NCBI GenBank assembly: GCA_026225945.1
Contig: JAMJFZ010002307.1
Span: 3,861,001 to 3,925,000, forward strand
Source: Cricetomys ansorgei
Taxonomy: Eukaryota; Chordata; Mammalia; Rodentia; Nesomyidae
Reading direction: 5' to 3'
DNA: 64,000 nt
Made by a program: the position numbers and the translations under genes. The notes under the pieces are model-generated. The model saw only the letters and a list, made by a program, of their open reading frames with translations. It had not been told where the DNA came from and made no database searches. This document shows positions 33,145-43,815 of this stretch, piece after piece. Numbering within the stretch: position 1 is the first letter of the stretch; each line of letters starts with the position of its first letter.

Positions 33145-33219
33145 GGAGGTGAGGTGGGAGGGAGGGAGGGAAAGAGAGAGGGAAGGAGAGAGAGATAGAC
33201 AGAGAGAGACAGAGAGATA
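33145..33219. repeat. GA/GGGA polypurine tract
   Basis: Mirror-like polypurine run with 'gggagggagggaggg', (GA)n and GACAGA units. Such tracts can form triplex DNA. The - frame at 33037-33318 reads it as a Ser/Leu-rich chance peptide. Confidence 0.92.
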
Positions 33220-34089
33220 CGTACTTGTCAAGGAAGCCAGAAATCTCAGCGATTTCTCTTTTGTCTCAGGCCTCATTTGATACTTGTTCATGCCTTTGAA
33301 ACCCGTTTCGTTGAACAAGAGGCCAAGTAAAAATGGAAAGGTAGCTTTTGATAATTTAGTGAATACAACAGAATCCTCAGCTCCTGGTTAAAGGAGCTAA
33401 GCAGGGCACACTTTCCATGAAAAATGACAAAATGTCCTTTGTTTTTCTGTTTTCTAGACACTGTTCAGTTGCTTAAACAGAGCTTGACATGGTTAAATAT
33501 TGATTTAGCTCATGGTTTAAATACCACTCTTCAGCTTTATTTCACATTCTGTGATAACATCTTAGTTAGATTTAGGAGCACCCTGATGTTATGTATATGT
33601 TGACAAAACCACTTTTGCTAAATTACCTTTTCCTGTGTAGAGTGTAAGTCTTACCTGTTTCACACTGACTTTATTAAATTATCTTTCTGAGGTGATGTGT
33701 TCTGAGGTGGTTCTTTGGTTTTCCTTCTCTGTAAGGAGCCTTTAAAAAAGATATGCTGTTGGGGAGAACATGGCCTTTGAAGACAGACACGCTTGGATGA
33801 AGAAGCCAGCTAGGAACTTTAGAGTGACACTTCATCATTTAGCATGTCCCCATCCATCACAGATGAAAACCATTTCAGAGGGGAGTGTACAGGACAATAG
33901 CTGTGCACCAAAGCTCCAGAATAGTTGTTTTATACATATGTTTCTTACAAGGAAAGAGAGACATTTTAAATTTGTAGGATTTTTTTTTTAAATAAAAGTT
34001 TTAGGAGAGGACCAAATATGGTCTACTGGATGCACTAACATCATCTTTAAAGTAATCTACAACTTCAAATAGTACTGATGATCATGTGA
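33220..34089. other. Mostly unassigned; weak MIR-like patch
   Basis: Region 33755-33890 ('gaacatggcctttgaagaca' ... 'cagatgaaaaccatttcag') could be a decayed sense MIR. The rest is unassigned AT-rich sequence. Confidence 0.35.
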
Positions 34090-34235
34090 AATGGCAGACA
34101 CTTGTAATACCAGAATGTGGAAGGCAGAAGCAGTGGGTGGTTACAGGCTCACAGCCTGTACATAGCAAGCTGGAGACCAGGCGAGGCTACATGGTGAGAC
34201 TCTGTCTCAGAAATGGCAACAAAATAAAAATGAAG
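34090..34235 (+). repeat. B1/B4-family SINE, diverged
   Basis: Sense words 'ggcagacacttgtaatacc', 'gaatgtggaaggcagaagc', 'agcaagctggagaccagg', 'gctacatggtgagactctg' and 'tctcagaaatggcaac' follow the 7SL-derived part of a B4/B1 element. Confidence 0.62.
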
Positions 34236-34415
34236 CCTTGTATATTCTAGATCACAGCATGTCTGAAACAAACGAGCAGGGCCCACCCATTCTGTGTGGG
34301 ACAGTCATTCAAATGACTTCTCTAGACCCTTGTACGTAGTAGTCTTTCACCACAGTGTCCTTTGCTCAATAACTTTGTATGCCTTGCTGTTTTAAGTACG
34401 GAAGAACAAATGAGG

Positions 34416-34780
34416 TTTGGGGAGGTGGCTCAGTTGGTAAAGTGGTCAGCGTACAAGCATGAAAACTGAGTTCAATCCCCAGAAGAGCCGCTTTGAAGAG
34501 CCAGGTGTGCTGATGCATTTGTAATCCCAACACTGAGGAAGGAGAGGCAGAGGGGTTGCTGGCCAGCCAGCTGAGCTGAATGAACACACTCCAGATAGTT
34601 GCCTTGACTCAAATTGGGGGTGCTATCTCAAAAGAAAGGAGTAGAGAGTTACTGAAGTTGACTCCTGGAGTCCACATATATGTGCACATGCATGTGTACA
34701 TGAACTAACTAACACACATATACTGGCAAGCACACATGGGGACTCCTGTGTATGCATACGCTCACACACACACATGAGCA
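34416..34780 (+). repeat. Long tRNA-derived SINE (B3A/B4-like), near complete
   Basis: The best copy of this type in the window: 'ggggaggtggctcagttgg', 'gcgtacaagcatgaaaac', B box 'gagttcaatccccag', 'gccaggtgtgctgatgcat', 'gctggccagccagctgag', and a CA/TG-rich tail. The - frame at 34366-34587 is its antisense read-through. Confidence 0.82.
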
Positions 34781-35159
34781 TTGGATTTGTATTAATATAA
34801 ATATTTGTTATACTCAATTTCTTTCTGGAGTACACATCTTCTAGCTCCTATCTAGTTCAGTCTGGATAATCCATGGTGACCATACTGTGACCAAATATTT
34901 GAAGCTGGTTCTTCCATAAAGACACTGTCACCATGACTCTGAGCCACAAGGACACTCAGTGCTGTTGACTGATGACTGAATTCTCAAGGTAGCCTTTTCA
35001 GTACTGTAGTCCTTGCCTTGGACAGCCCCAGAGCTTAGTGGGAACTCCCTATCATTTGTAAAATTAAAGCTCCAAGTTTATCCTTGAGACAAATGGCAAA
35101 GCTACTTAGGCTTGGTTTTAGTCTAGTGTCCTGGCAAGGATCCCGTGGGGACACACAAA
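34781..35159. other. No recognised feature
   Basis: Unique-looking sequence after the SINE tail; nothing named. Confidence 0.4.
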
Positions 35160-35420
35160 TTAAAACATAGTCCCGGGTCAATTATAGCAGTGTGTCTTTT
35201 GAGTGGGAAAGCCTCCGTGGCTGGTGTGACAGGAGCCTGGTGACCCCGCTGAGTGTTATTAATTTCACCGTCCCAAGCGACTAATGAAAATCGGACCTAT
35301 TGTTTAGCTTTCAAGCTAAAATGGTACACCATTGTCTAGACGGACAGCATCTGAAGAGGCCCCGCAGCATGTATTCAGGAGAAAGAGTTGAACAAAGTGA
35401 GTTCCTTAATATAGAAACGA
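35160..35420. promoter_or_regulatory. Candidate conserved non-coding element
   Basis: Repeat-free block with 'gtgttattaatttcaccgtc', 'gcgactaatgaaaatcgg', 'gtttagctttcaagctaaaa' (a short inverted repeat, tagctt/aagcta) and 'ctagacggacagc'. CpGs are kept next to homeodomain-like TAATG/TTAATT cores. Inference from composition; alignment would decide. Confidence 0.38.
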
Positions 35421-35649
35421 TTCTTCAATAGGAAAACAGAAGCCTTGCTGTGAGTCCAAAACAGAGGATCTGTGAGAGAGAAAACCACGACGATGGGAAC
35501 TTTGGAGTTCGTTTTCTGCGTTCCTCTGCCACTCACGGCTCTGTGGTCATCAGTTTAGGCGATCATTAGAAAGCATCCCGGTGGATTTAGCAAAATACCA
35601 CGCTGGTATTTTAGTAGGGTCTTTGTGACGACCTCTCTGGGTGACCTCT
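35421..35649. other. No repeat seen
   Basis: Mixed sequence with several CpGs ('ccacgacgatgg', 'agttcgttttctgcg'); may be part of the conserved-looking block before it. Confidence 0.3.
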
Positions 35650-35860
35650 GGACACAGCAGTGCGCTGGTTAAAAGGGGTCTTTGGAATTCATTTGCTTTA
35701 ATGCTCAATTAGCCAGTTATGGGTTCTTAAGCAAGTTACTTAGCCTCTAGCTTACCTCGCTTTCCTCAGCTGAAAAATGGGATGATGCTAACGACCCTCT
35801 CCTCGTCACGGTCCTCTGATGAATGAGTGGGGAAACCATTCTAAGTTCTCAGCCCACAGA
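35650..35860 (+). repeat. MIR SINE
   Basis: 'ttcttaagcaagttacttag', 'cctctagcttacctcgctt', 'tcctcagctgaaaaatggga' and 'tgatgctaacgaccc' match the sense MIR core closely ('ggcaagttacttaacctc...cctcatctgtaaaatggg'). The best-kept MIR in the window. Confidence 0.75.
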
Positions 35861-36917
35861 GGCCCAGCAGACCCTAGCTCTTCCTGATGGTGCCATTTGT
35901 CTAGCATATAGTTCAAGCACAAGGAGTATTTGGGATTATTCTAGTCAGCAGACAAATTCAAAACGTGTGGTTGGGGTGAACAAACAGACAAAGGTTAGCT
36001 GCTCTGACTAGAGTAAGAAGTGCTGAACAGGGTCAGCTCAAGAGAGGGATTCCCATCTGTCACTCTCCTCAAATGATCATCAGAACTTAGTTCTCCGAAG
36101 CTAGAAGCTGCAGATACAGGCATCAGAGAAAGGGCAACTTTAACGTGTTGGACAGAAAGGAAGTCCGGTTGTGAGACTCGAGTGTCAGGCTCAAGAGTCC
36201 CTTTGCCTTCACTCTCTTGCTTCCTCCTCCACCGACCGCAGTGTGGGCAGAAGCATGGGTTCAGACCTCACACCACGGTGCTGGGCCTGGACTTGGCAGT
36301 AGGTCTTTATTTAAAGTTAACTCCTCATTAGATAGCCAGTGCCCTTTGCACTGCCCATGGAGTCACTTAGTGGGCCACTTCCTCATTTCGGAGGACAGCA
36401 TAAACCACAGCGGGCTGGGAAGGGACTGACACGGGGCTGATGATGGAAGACTGGACATCAAATGTCTCAGTAGCAAGCAGTACAGCTTGTGACAAATTTC
36501 TCTTTACTCAACTTAAGCACTTCGTTGTGTTTGCTTCCCACATTACACTTACTAACCACCTCCCCCACTTTGACACCTATTTGGGCATTGTTTTTGTTGC
36601 CTGAGGAACTGGTTTTAGTGGACCCTGGTAGGCGTTGCTTTAGCAGAGGATGCAGCTGACTTCCTTGTACTGAGCCACTGCTCAGGTGAGTTTGGTAATG
36701 TTGATGAATGGAACCACAGTTCCAGTAATAAGGTCTGCCAAAACAGAGAGGCCCAGTCTAGTGGAGTCAGATAATATTAATGCTCAAACCATCCCTTATC
36801 CTCCAGATGTCTGCATCAGTGCTACATGCTCAGGAAGCAGGGTCTTCTTACTTTGCTTGCAGAGCCTGTATCATTATCCGGTGACCAATAAGAATGAATG
36901 TGGAGAGAGTATGAGAA
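35861..36917. other. No recognised feature
   Basis: Non-repetitive sequence with short chance frames (35823-36011, 36217-36429, 36686-36976). No splice or family evidence. Confidence 0.4.
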
Positions 36918-36920
36918 GTG

Positions 36921-37316
36921 TACATATACAAACACATACATATACACATAGAATATGTACACAAACACATATATAACACATATGCAACATACACAAACAC
37001 ATACATATTCATATAGAATATACACACACATACATAACACATATGCATATACACACAAACATATACATACACACATACAAATATACACACAAATACATAC
37101 ACACATAAATGCATATACACACAAACACATACATACACATATATGCATATACACACAATTACATACACACATAAATGCATATACACACAAACACATGCAT
37201 CCACACATGCATATACACACAGACACATGCTTAAACATATATGCATATACACACAATTACATACATACACAATATGCATACACACACATACAGATGTGCA
37301 CTCACACATACATATG
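36921..37316. repeat. Compound CA/TA microsatellite with ordered internal units
   Basis: About 400 bases of 'acacatacata', 'atgcatatacacacaa' and 'acatacacacataaatgc' words. 'atgcatatacacaca' recurs many times at roughly 36-40-base spacing, so it has minisatellite-like order. Frames of 120-153 codons on both strands (Cys/Val/Tyr-rich or His/Thr-rich) are low-complexity artefacts. Confidence 0.95.
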
Positions 37317-38349
37317 ACTTATGTAGCCATGTGTGATAGAAGTGTTGTCTTTGATGGCCTGTAGGTGTTTGGTCTTGTGCATATAAAACATTGACCCCTT
37401 GCTTCACTGTTACACCCCCTGCTTGGAGTATAGGACACTGAGATTTTCCATATGTCTGGAAACAGAGAGAGCTGAGTGTCACTTCTAAGACATACTGCCC
37501 CACCAACTCCTCACTGGGTTTTTCCAGTATGTCCTGAATTTAATTTAGGTTTGGGTTGCTTCCCTCCACTGTGGTGACTCTAATAGAGATAGTGTTCATT
37601 CTCATCCTGAGTACCTGAAAACCCTGTGGAACTCCTGGGAAATCATTCCTGTTCTGTAAATCATGCCAAGGAACCTGACACCAGGGGTGCTGGGAGTAGG
37701 CTGTATCGGGTGAGGAGGAGGGAGGCATCACTGTTCAACTGCAATAAAAAGCATATGAAATGAGATCCTAAATGATTTAAAATGTTGAATATGCGTGGGC
37801 CCTTTGCTTCATGTTTGGATTATTATGGAATGTACGTTTGGGGTTCTAGGCGGGGTCTGCTTCAGAGTTGAAAGTAGCTCTGAAAGTAGGTGCTTCACGG
37901 AAAGGGCTCTGTCAACAAAAGACTGGATCCAGTGTCTCTTCAGCATGGTGGCAGCTCTTGTTACTGTCATGCACTGTGGCCTGGGTCTGTGTGAGAACGG
38001 CTTTGGTCCATTCCCAGCATGCTACTGGGGCATGAGAAGACTGTTAGGAAGTGGGCCGAGAAGGAAGTTTTCAGGTCACTGGGGAGGATTCTTGCACATT
38101 TAAAGATTTAGAATCTCCCTCTCTCTAGGAGTTGGTGAGATTTTTGCTTGTCTTGAGAAGACAGTATTTTCATGTTGTTGGATGACTTTTCTTGGAGAGA
38201 CTAAGCAAATGGCAGTTCACCTAAGTCTAGCCTGGTGAGCTCACTTTTGTGTCCACCTGGGAAGTGAGAAGCCTTCTCCTACCATAATGTACTACTCTAA
38301 CACAGGCCTATTGTACAGTAGTTTCCTCTGAGATTGAAACACTCCACCC
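37317..38349. other. No recognised feature
   Basis: Non-repetitive sequence. The 102-codon + frame at 37795-38103 has no family or splice evidence. Confidence 0.4.
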
Positions 38350-38870
38350 TGTAGGGAAGCTCTTAAGACAGGACATGACTCAAAAGAACCTCAGGAAGTA
38401 CTTGAAACTGACAAGATTCACAGGGCCCCTCCCTAGCCTCTCCCTACCCAAGAGCAAACAATGATGACCTGACCACTGAGAGTACTCAGACAATCCAAGC
38501 TGCAAAGAAGACTCTCCAATAAGCCCAGCAGAGACTAGCCTAGCTACCTGATAGGGGCAAGAGACCAGCAAGACTGTCTGGGAGAGGTTTGGTCCAACTG
38601 CTCAATCCAGAAAAGACACTCTCCAACCTGCTGAGCTGCCAGCAGACTGTGCAGTGAGATCCCGGTTCTAAGCTTTGAGAGCTGTCAGTTGTGCTGGGTG
38701 GGCTTTGATGATGCAGCTGTCTTTGAGTCATTTCTGCCCCTGTAAATAACCCCTTACTCATATTCATGTAAATAACTTCAATACAACCCATTGGTTCTGC
38801 TGGTATCCATACACTGGTCTGTTGTGGGCGCCCTATCTGAGGTGGACTTTTTCCGTAAGAAGTTGTCGCA
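38350..38870. mobile_element. Unclassified LTR-like block
   Basis: A dense, non-CA block beginning 'tgtagggaagctcttaagac' with a C/A-rich first half, then 'ccctgtaaataaccccttac' and 'gtaaataacttcaataca', which look like polyadenylation-region words. A TG at 38350 and CA at 38785 are flanked by a 4-base match (accc at 38346-38349 and 38786-38789), which hints at an ERV-type solo LTR of about 436 bases, but 4 bases is weak. Text up to 38870 may belong to it. Three - strand frames overlap it and are not genes. Confidence 0.4.
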
Positions 38871-38889
38871 CAAGACCGATACCAACAGG

Positions 38890-39002
38890 GCTAGACAGTC
38901 ATGACTAAACCATTTAAAACTATGAGCCAAAACAAACTTTGCCTCTTCATAAATTGATTGTCTTGGGTATTTTGTTATAAAAGCAGAACACGAACATACA
39001 TA
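38890..39002 (+). mobile_element. MaLR LTR 3' end fragment
   Basis: 'actatgagccaaaacaaact', 'ttgcctcttcataaattg', 'gtcttgggtattttgttata' and 'gcagaacacgaacataca' follow the well-known MaLR LTR 3' end ('gtgagccaaataaacctc...gtatttgttacagcagc...actaataca'). Confidence 0.6.
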
Positions 39003-39080
39003 CTTAATGATTTTGTTCACTGGAAACATCTCTCAAGGCAAGAAATATTCCCTGTTTGATTTTTCTATATGCTCAGTTTT

Positions 39081-39113
39081 GGGGTTTTTTTTGGGGGGAG
39101 GGGGTTAGGGGGG
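39081..39113 (+). other. Potential G-quadruplex
   Basis: Four G tracts in a row, G4-T8-G6-A-G5-TTA-G6. The first loop is 8 bases and the other two are short, so a stable four-strand structure on the + strand is plausible. Confidence 0.6.
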
Positions 39114-39280
39114 TTCTTTTGCCCTGTTTTTCCTTCCCGAATCTGCAATAGTAACTGCTATGATCTCAGTGAAATCTCCTTGCAATCCCAAAATAATCGT
39201 CATATAATCTGGCGTTGAGCCGGTGAGAGAGAAAGTCCGTTCTCAGTTAAGCTTCAGGATAGCTCCCGAGATGTGATGGA

Positions 39281-39431
39281 TCTGGGACTGGAGAACTGGC
39301 TCGGGGGTTAAGAGCACAGGGTACTCTTGCAGAGGGCCCGTGTTAGATTCCCAGCACCCACATGGTGGCTCACAACCACAGTAACTCAGGTTCCTCTTCT
39401 GCACACATGTGATGCATATAAACTCATGCAG

Positions 39432-39467
<36 letters not shown>

Positions 39468-39500
39468 CTGCAAGAATATGGATACATAAATATGAATTAA
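39281..39500 (+). repeat. B2 SINE with (CA)n tail
   Basis: Sense B2: 'gggactggagaactggctc', 'gttaagagcacagggtactc', 'gcagagggcccgtgttagatt', 'cacccacatggtggctcac', 'aaccacagtaactcagg'. A (CA)16 run at 39434-39466 sits near the tail. The - frame at 39243-39473 is its antisense. Confidence 0.92.
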
Positions 39501-40340
39501 TCAATATTTTTAAAGGTGCTAAATTTAAGAATCACCTCACACTTGTTAGAATTTAGACTTCTGAGTCCCGCTTCATAGGATTCTAACTTGGGAAGACATG
39601 TTTCCCTCAAGCCTGTTCTTTGGCCTGCTTCCTCAACCAGATATTCCCTATGGAGTACTATTTTCTGAGACTGGTATAAAGTGGTGATTCAGAGGGATAC
39701 TTTCCTATTCTTAACAATGGTTAAACCTCAGAACATACTGTGGATATTTATAAAATGCCTGGGTCACACACGCAAAAGTTCTGATCAGTATGGTTGTTTT
39801 TAAGCTCAAAATTCTGTGCTGAAATATTACAACTACCCTCTTTCCTAACAGCAGCTGTCCCATGGTGATGGGTTATCCTTTGTACAGCCAAGATTGATAA
39901 CCGCTGCCACAACCCTTAACCTCTCCATGCTGCTATTTGAATACTTCCCAATGGTTACCAGGTAGAAAGCTGGGAGAGATTGCATTCCTTGCAAATAACT
40001 AATCCAAGAAGAGGAGGCTGGCTTATCAGCTAGCTGCCCCTCATGTATACTTTGATTATTTGTCTCAAAATATGACAAGCTCAACTTAATTGTTAGGGAT
40101 CGAGTAAACGAGACCAGTAGATAGCAAGAAAATGGAGACCTCTGGGTCTCTTTCTCAAGTGTCACATCAATCCACCCAGTTAAATGATTAAAGGGGCGAC
40201 TCAACTGCAAAGGGAACTCAGCCCTGATTTGTTCAGGGTCATGAGCAGCGGCTTGAGACCATCTTGTTTGCAGATACCCCTTTCATGTTATTAGGCTGTC
40301 AGTTGACAGACTCAGCAAGATTTATGGCTCAAAACTCAAG
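39501..40340. other. No gene recognised
   Basis: Non-repetitive sequence. A 121-codon - frame at 39845-40210 is long for this window but has no family signal and no splice borders that I can support. Confidence 0.35.
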
Positions 40341-40440
40341 CGTACACATGTGTGAGGGTAGGACGGGCGGCGGACGAGAGGCGGGCAGAGGAGACAGCCA
40401 GCATCTAGGTGTGGCTGCGAGCAGCGTAGGCCAGTGTCTC
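40341..40440. other. Small GC-rich, CpG-containing patch
   Basis: 'ggacgggcggcggacgagagg', 'gcgggcagag' and 'gctgcgagcagcgtagg' give a local CpG cluster. It is too small to call a CpG island. Confidence 0.45.
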
Positions 40441-40456
40441 TCCTTTTCTCTGTCTT

Positions 40457-40458
<2 letters not shown>

Positions 40459-40526
<68 letters not shown>
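40459..40526. repeat. (CT)n(CA)n compound microsatellite
   Basis: (CT)n at 40459-40494 passes straight into (CA)n up to 40526. Both halves are pure. Confidence 0.97.
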
Positions 40527-40528
<2 letters not shown>

Positions 40529-40739
40529 TTTCGTTCTCTCTCTTTCATGCTTTTAGCTTCTTTAATAACTGCTATAGCAAATTAAAATATAAACTGAGCC
40601 TTCGCAAGAAAGCCCCTAATTTTTATTAAGACTCCTAGAGTGCTTTTAATACAGTCCTGTGGGGGGGCTTCAGAATGAAGATAGGCAATCCCTTTCTCTC
40701 AGCGTTGATGAAATGTCTCATGCTTTTTGGAAAATTCTA
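40527..40739. other. No recognised feature
   Basis: Short AT-rich stretch between a microsatellite and an unclassified block; a G7 run at about 40661-40667. Confidence 0.4.
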
Positions 40740-41345
40740 TTTCCATGGTGCTTAGTGACTTTCCCTCCAGAGACAGGAACAGATCCATCCACTTTATACT
40801 GAACACCGCCAACAGGCCAAGGAAACAATGCCAGGCACATCTGGCTCAGTGAGGCGGGGAGTTTACGGGAGTTCCTAACAGGGTCACAGGTAACTTGGGT
40901 AGTGGCAGCACCAGGAATCCCACTCCAACAGGAAAGAGGACTCAGGGAAGCTTCACCCCTGCAGCTCCCTGTGCGGGCACAGTTGCAGGCAGCTTCGTCT
41001 TAGGAGAGTCTTCTGCTGGAGACTGCGGACTGCTGTCTAACCTCTGCTGAGGACCTCAGGAGTCTTGTGAGTGATTTCAGTGTGTTTTTCAGTCTCACCT
41101 TCTCACTCCCTTCTTGCATGAGGGAGTGCTCCATCCACTGGGAGCAGCAACACTCTGCGAGGCATACATTACTGCATGTTATTGGGTCTGTTTGTATCTT
41201 TCTAATGTATCTGCGTTGAGATTTCTGCTGTTTAGAACTGTTTTCTTCACAGTACAGAAGCCAGTGACCCCTGGCTCTTTCTTTCCCCTTTATACGCCAT
41301 CCTCCTTCTGCCAGGAGGGAAGCCCAGGAATGTTTCTGTGAACTG
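40740..41345 (+). repeat. Possible unclassified rodent repeat
   Basis: This block has the feel of a medium-frequency rodent repeat ('gaggacctcaggagtcttgtg', 'gtttgtatctttctaatgta', 'ctttcccctttatacgcc', 'agcccaggaatgtttctgtg'). I cannot name the family and it may be unique sequence. Confidence 0.25.
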
Positions 41346-41797
41346 CGGCCCTTGCCAACTTTGCCTGTTCCCTTTTATCCCTTCAGACCAAAAGCATCTA
41401 AACAAAGTGTGACCATTTACCTCGCTGCCTGAAATCCTTCTGGGGCTCCATACTGGTTACTTTTGACCTTGCTGTCACCAAAGGCTTATCATGGCAGAGG
41501 AGGCCCTGGCACTAAGAACAGCACTGGGCTGCCACAGGACCCATAGCTGCTTGCCTATGCCTAGGCAGATCAGGAAGCTGATTTGGGGCAGGAACTGGAC
41601 CACTTAGTGTCTGTTCCCCAGTAGCACAAGTCCTCTAGCTTGGCTCTATATTCTGAAATATCTACAAATTCCCTAAACAGTTCCACCTACTCGGGATGAA
41701 ATTCAAGCCCATAAGCCTGGGTTCATTTTATATTCAAGCCACAACAGCCTTTTAGTACTTCTTAAGTCCAAACTTACTGCAGTCTACCTACCTGTGC
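41346..41797. other. No recognised feature
   Basis: No repeat, exon or simple repeat is recognised. Confidence 0.4.
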
Positions 41798-42142
41798 CTT
41801 TTACCATTGCTGTGATAAAACTCCTGACGATAGGAACTCTGGGGAGATGCTTTTGTTTTGTCTCACAGTTTGAGGATCCAGTCCATCACTGTGGGGAAAC
41901 CAAGGCCGCAGGAGTGGGAGGAACCCGGTCACATTAGACAGTCAGGAAGCAGAGACCGATGGGATCTCGTGCTCCGCTCATGTTCTCTTTCTCACTAAGT
42001 CTGGGACCCCAGCCCATAGAATAGTGCCACTCACATTCAGAATGGATCCCGACACCTCAGTTAACTCAATGGGCATGCCGAGAGCCTTGTCTCCTAAGTG
42101 ATTCTCTATCATGTCAGACTGACAGTATTAACCGTCACGGCA
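41798..42142 (-). mobile_element. MaLR-like solo LTR, antisense (second type)
   Basis: 'accattgctgtgataaaact', 'tttgttttgtctcacag', 'ccagtccatcactgtgg', 'gggaccccagcccatagaat', 'gtgccactcacattcagaat' and 'tattaaccgtca' show a related but distinct subfamily to 20676. The copy at 60010 is of the same subtype. Confidence 0.55.
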
Positions 42143-42202
42143 TACAGCACGTATCTGGGGCCAGGATTTTGTTCCATTTCCCTTTCACTAGCCAGATCTA
42201 CA

Positions 42203-42304
42203 CTCACACACACACATGCACACAAGCAAACACGTGCCTACACATACACACAAGCACACTCATGCACACACACAGACTACATGCATACTCTACACTCACA
42301 CACT
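42203..42304. repeat. CA-rich imperfect microsatellite
   Basis: 'acacacacacatgcacacaag' and similar words make a degenerate CA tract. The open frames at 42098-42416 in all + frames are artefacts of it. Confidence 0.85.
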
Positions 42305-42649
42305 TCTCCAGCAATCACACTTACCCGGTGCTCTGTTCTCTTCCACTACTCGCGTGAACATTCCACTCCTTCCCCCTGGATTTTTAATCCTCTCTAGAAA
42401 ACCTCAGAAACATTAACCTCTCTTCAAGACTCACTTTCTCCTTCAAGGGGACCATTTCCTCTTCCACCAGTGTGGGTGGGGACAGCGTTCTTTAAATGCC
42501 TCCAGAGGACCTTCTACGCATCCTCCATCGCTCAACAGCAGCCATTAAAATGACACTATTCTGTTACCTCCCCGGGATAGCACGGGCAGGCCACGTCTTG
42601 CTTGCTTTTCTCCATTGCCTCATAGCTTACTGAGCACGTCGAATCAAAG
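42305..42649. other. No recognised feature
   Basis: Pyrimidine-rich in parts; no repeat or exon named. Confidence 0.4.
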
Positions 42650-42795
42650 TTTTCTTGTTTTAATTTATTTCTTAATTTCATATGTGAGTACTGTATTTAC
42701 ATCATCTCCCCCTCCCCACTCCAGCCCCCTCCTGTGTCTGCCTCCCCTAGGCTCCCTGGTAAATTCATAGCCTCTTTTTTTTCCCTTTTAAGTTT
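42650..42795 (-). repeat. Possible rodent L1 (Lx) 3' UTR fragment
   Basis: 'catatgtgagtactgtattt', 'acatcatctccccctcccc' and 'actccagccccctcctgtg' resemble the antisense 3' UTR of rodent L1, whose sense strand has a polypurine tract. Flanks give no more L1 text. Confidence 0.42.
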
Positions 42796-43419
42796 TATCT
42801 CTCTTCATTTATGGCTGTGCATTTGAGGAGAGGAGCGTCGGAGTAAGAGTGACAACAGCAAAGTCACATGACCAGCAAAGTCATGTGATGGGTCCAGAGA
42901 GGGCACACAAAGTCTGCCTGTCTTTTGCTGGGTAGTTCTAAAAGTAAAATATTTATCTCCAGAACAGCAGGGTTCCTGCCCCATCTCCTCTTCCCTGCAG
43001 GAGAGCGTGGCACCTGACTTAGTGGCCCTAGTAGGATTTCTCCTCCTTTTTCTGACTAGTGTAGAACTGTCACCTGCCACCCTAGGCACTCCTTGCAGAC
43101 AGGACATGAGTCTCCTCTGCATCTCAGGTTCCCCCTGGTTGGTGCATTGCTAAGACCTGCCTTGTATTCCAAGTTGCCAGTGAGTTCTATAAAACAGACT
43201 TTGGTTTCATGTTTGTCTTTGTTTTCCCTGGGACTATGGCACAGGCCACCAGGGAAGATTGTGGGGTCAGAAATCAATCTTAAAAACATGGCTACCCTCT
43301 GAAAAATCTACTGTTTTCAGATGTTCTTTGTGAGCTTTTGTTGTCGTTTGTTTCTCCCGGGGTGCTTTCTGTGGTTCACACAACTGCCCACCTTACCAGC
43401 TTGCTCAGCCAGCGTTGTT
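42796..43419. other. No recognised feature
   Basis: Non-repetitive sequence. The 105-codon - frame at 42805-43122 has no family or splice support. Confidence 0.4.
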
Positions 43420-43600
43420 CCTAATCCCTAGGGACAAGTGCAGCCTTGGGACCGTGGTGGGAGCGTGACGCAGCAGAGCATAGCTCCTTCAGTCGGATCG
43501 GCAGCTTCCTGTGCAGCTATCCTGTGCAGCAGAATTGACAAAGTCCCTTGGGTGACGAAGCACCCAAACAGCTTGTTCTGACGGGACCACTACATTTTAA
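43420..43600. promoter_or_regulatory. CpG-retaining block, possible regulatory element
   Basis: 'ggaccgtggtgggagcgtgac', 'gcagcagagc', 'cagtcggatcggcagc', 'gggtgacgaagc' and 'tctgacgggacc' keep at least seven CpGs in under 200 bases, including a CRE-like 'tgacg'. No repeat is seen. Confidence 0.28.
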
Positions 43601-43744
43601 CATTTCTTATTTCCTGTCAAACTATCTACCTTTGGTGAAATGGCAGATGTAGATATATGAAATGATTAAATGTTGGCTATGTGAGGTGAAGAATGCAAGT
43701 CGTTTATATCTGACCCAAATGAATTGTGTGGCAAGCTGACAGTG

Positions 43745-43815
43745 TTGGGCAGGGAGAAAGCTCACCTAGCATGCTTGAAGCCCTGGGTCTGACCGCCGGT
43801 GGGAGACAAAATTGT
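43745..43815 (+). repeat. ID/B4 SINE head fragment
   Basis: 'tgttgggcagggagaaagctc', 'acctagcatgcttgaagccc' and 'tgggtctgaccgccgg' match the ID-like head of B4/ID elements. The 3' part is missing or decayed. Confidence 0.5.

Noticed and set aside
36822..37317. Open frames of 120-153 codons on both strands
   Set aside because: All are translations of a CA/TA microsatellite: Cys/Val/Tyr-rich or His/Thr-rich low-complexity peptides.
40341..40440. CpG island / promoter
   Set aside because: The CpG cluster is only about 100 bases, without a TATA, initiator or transcript evidence, and it lies beside a microsatellite.
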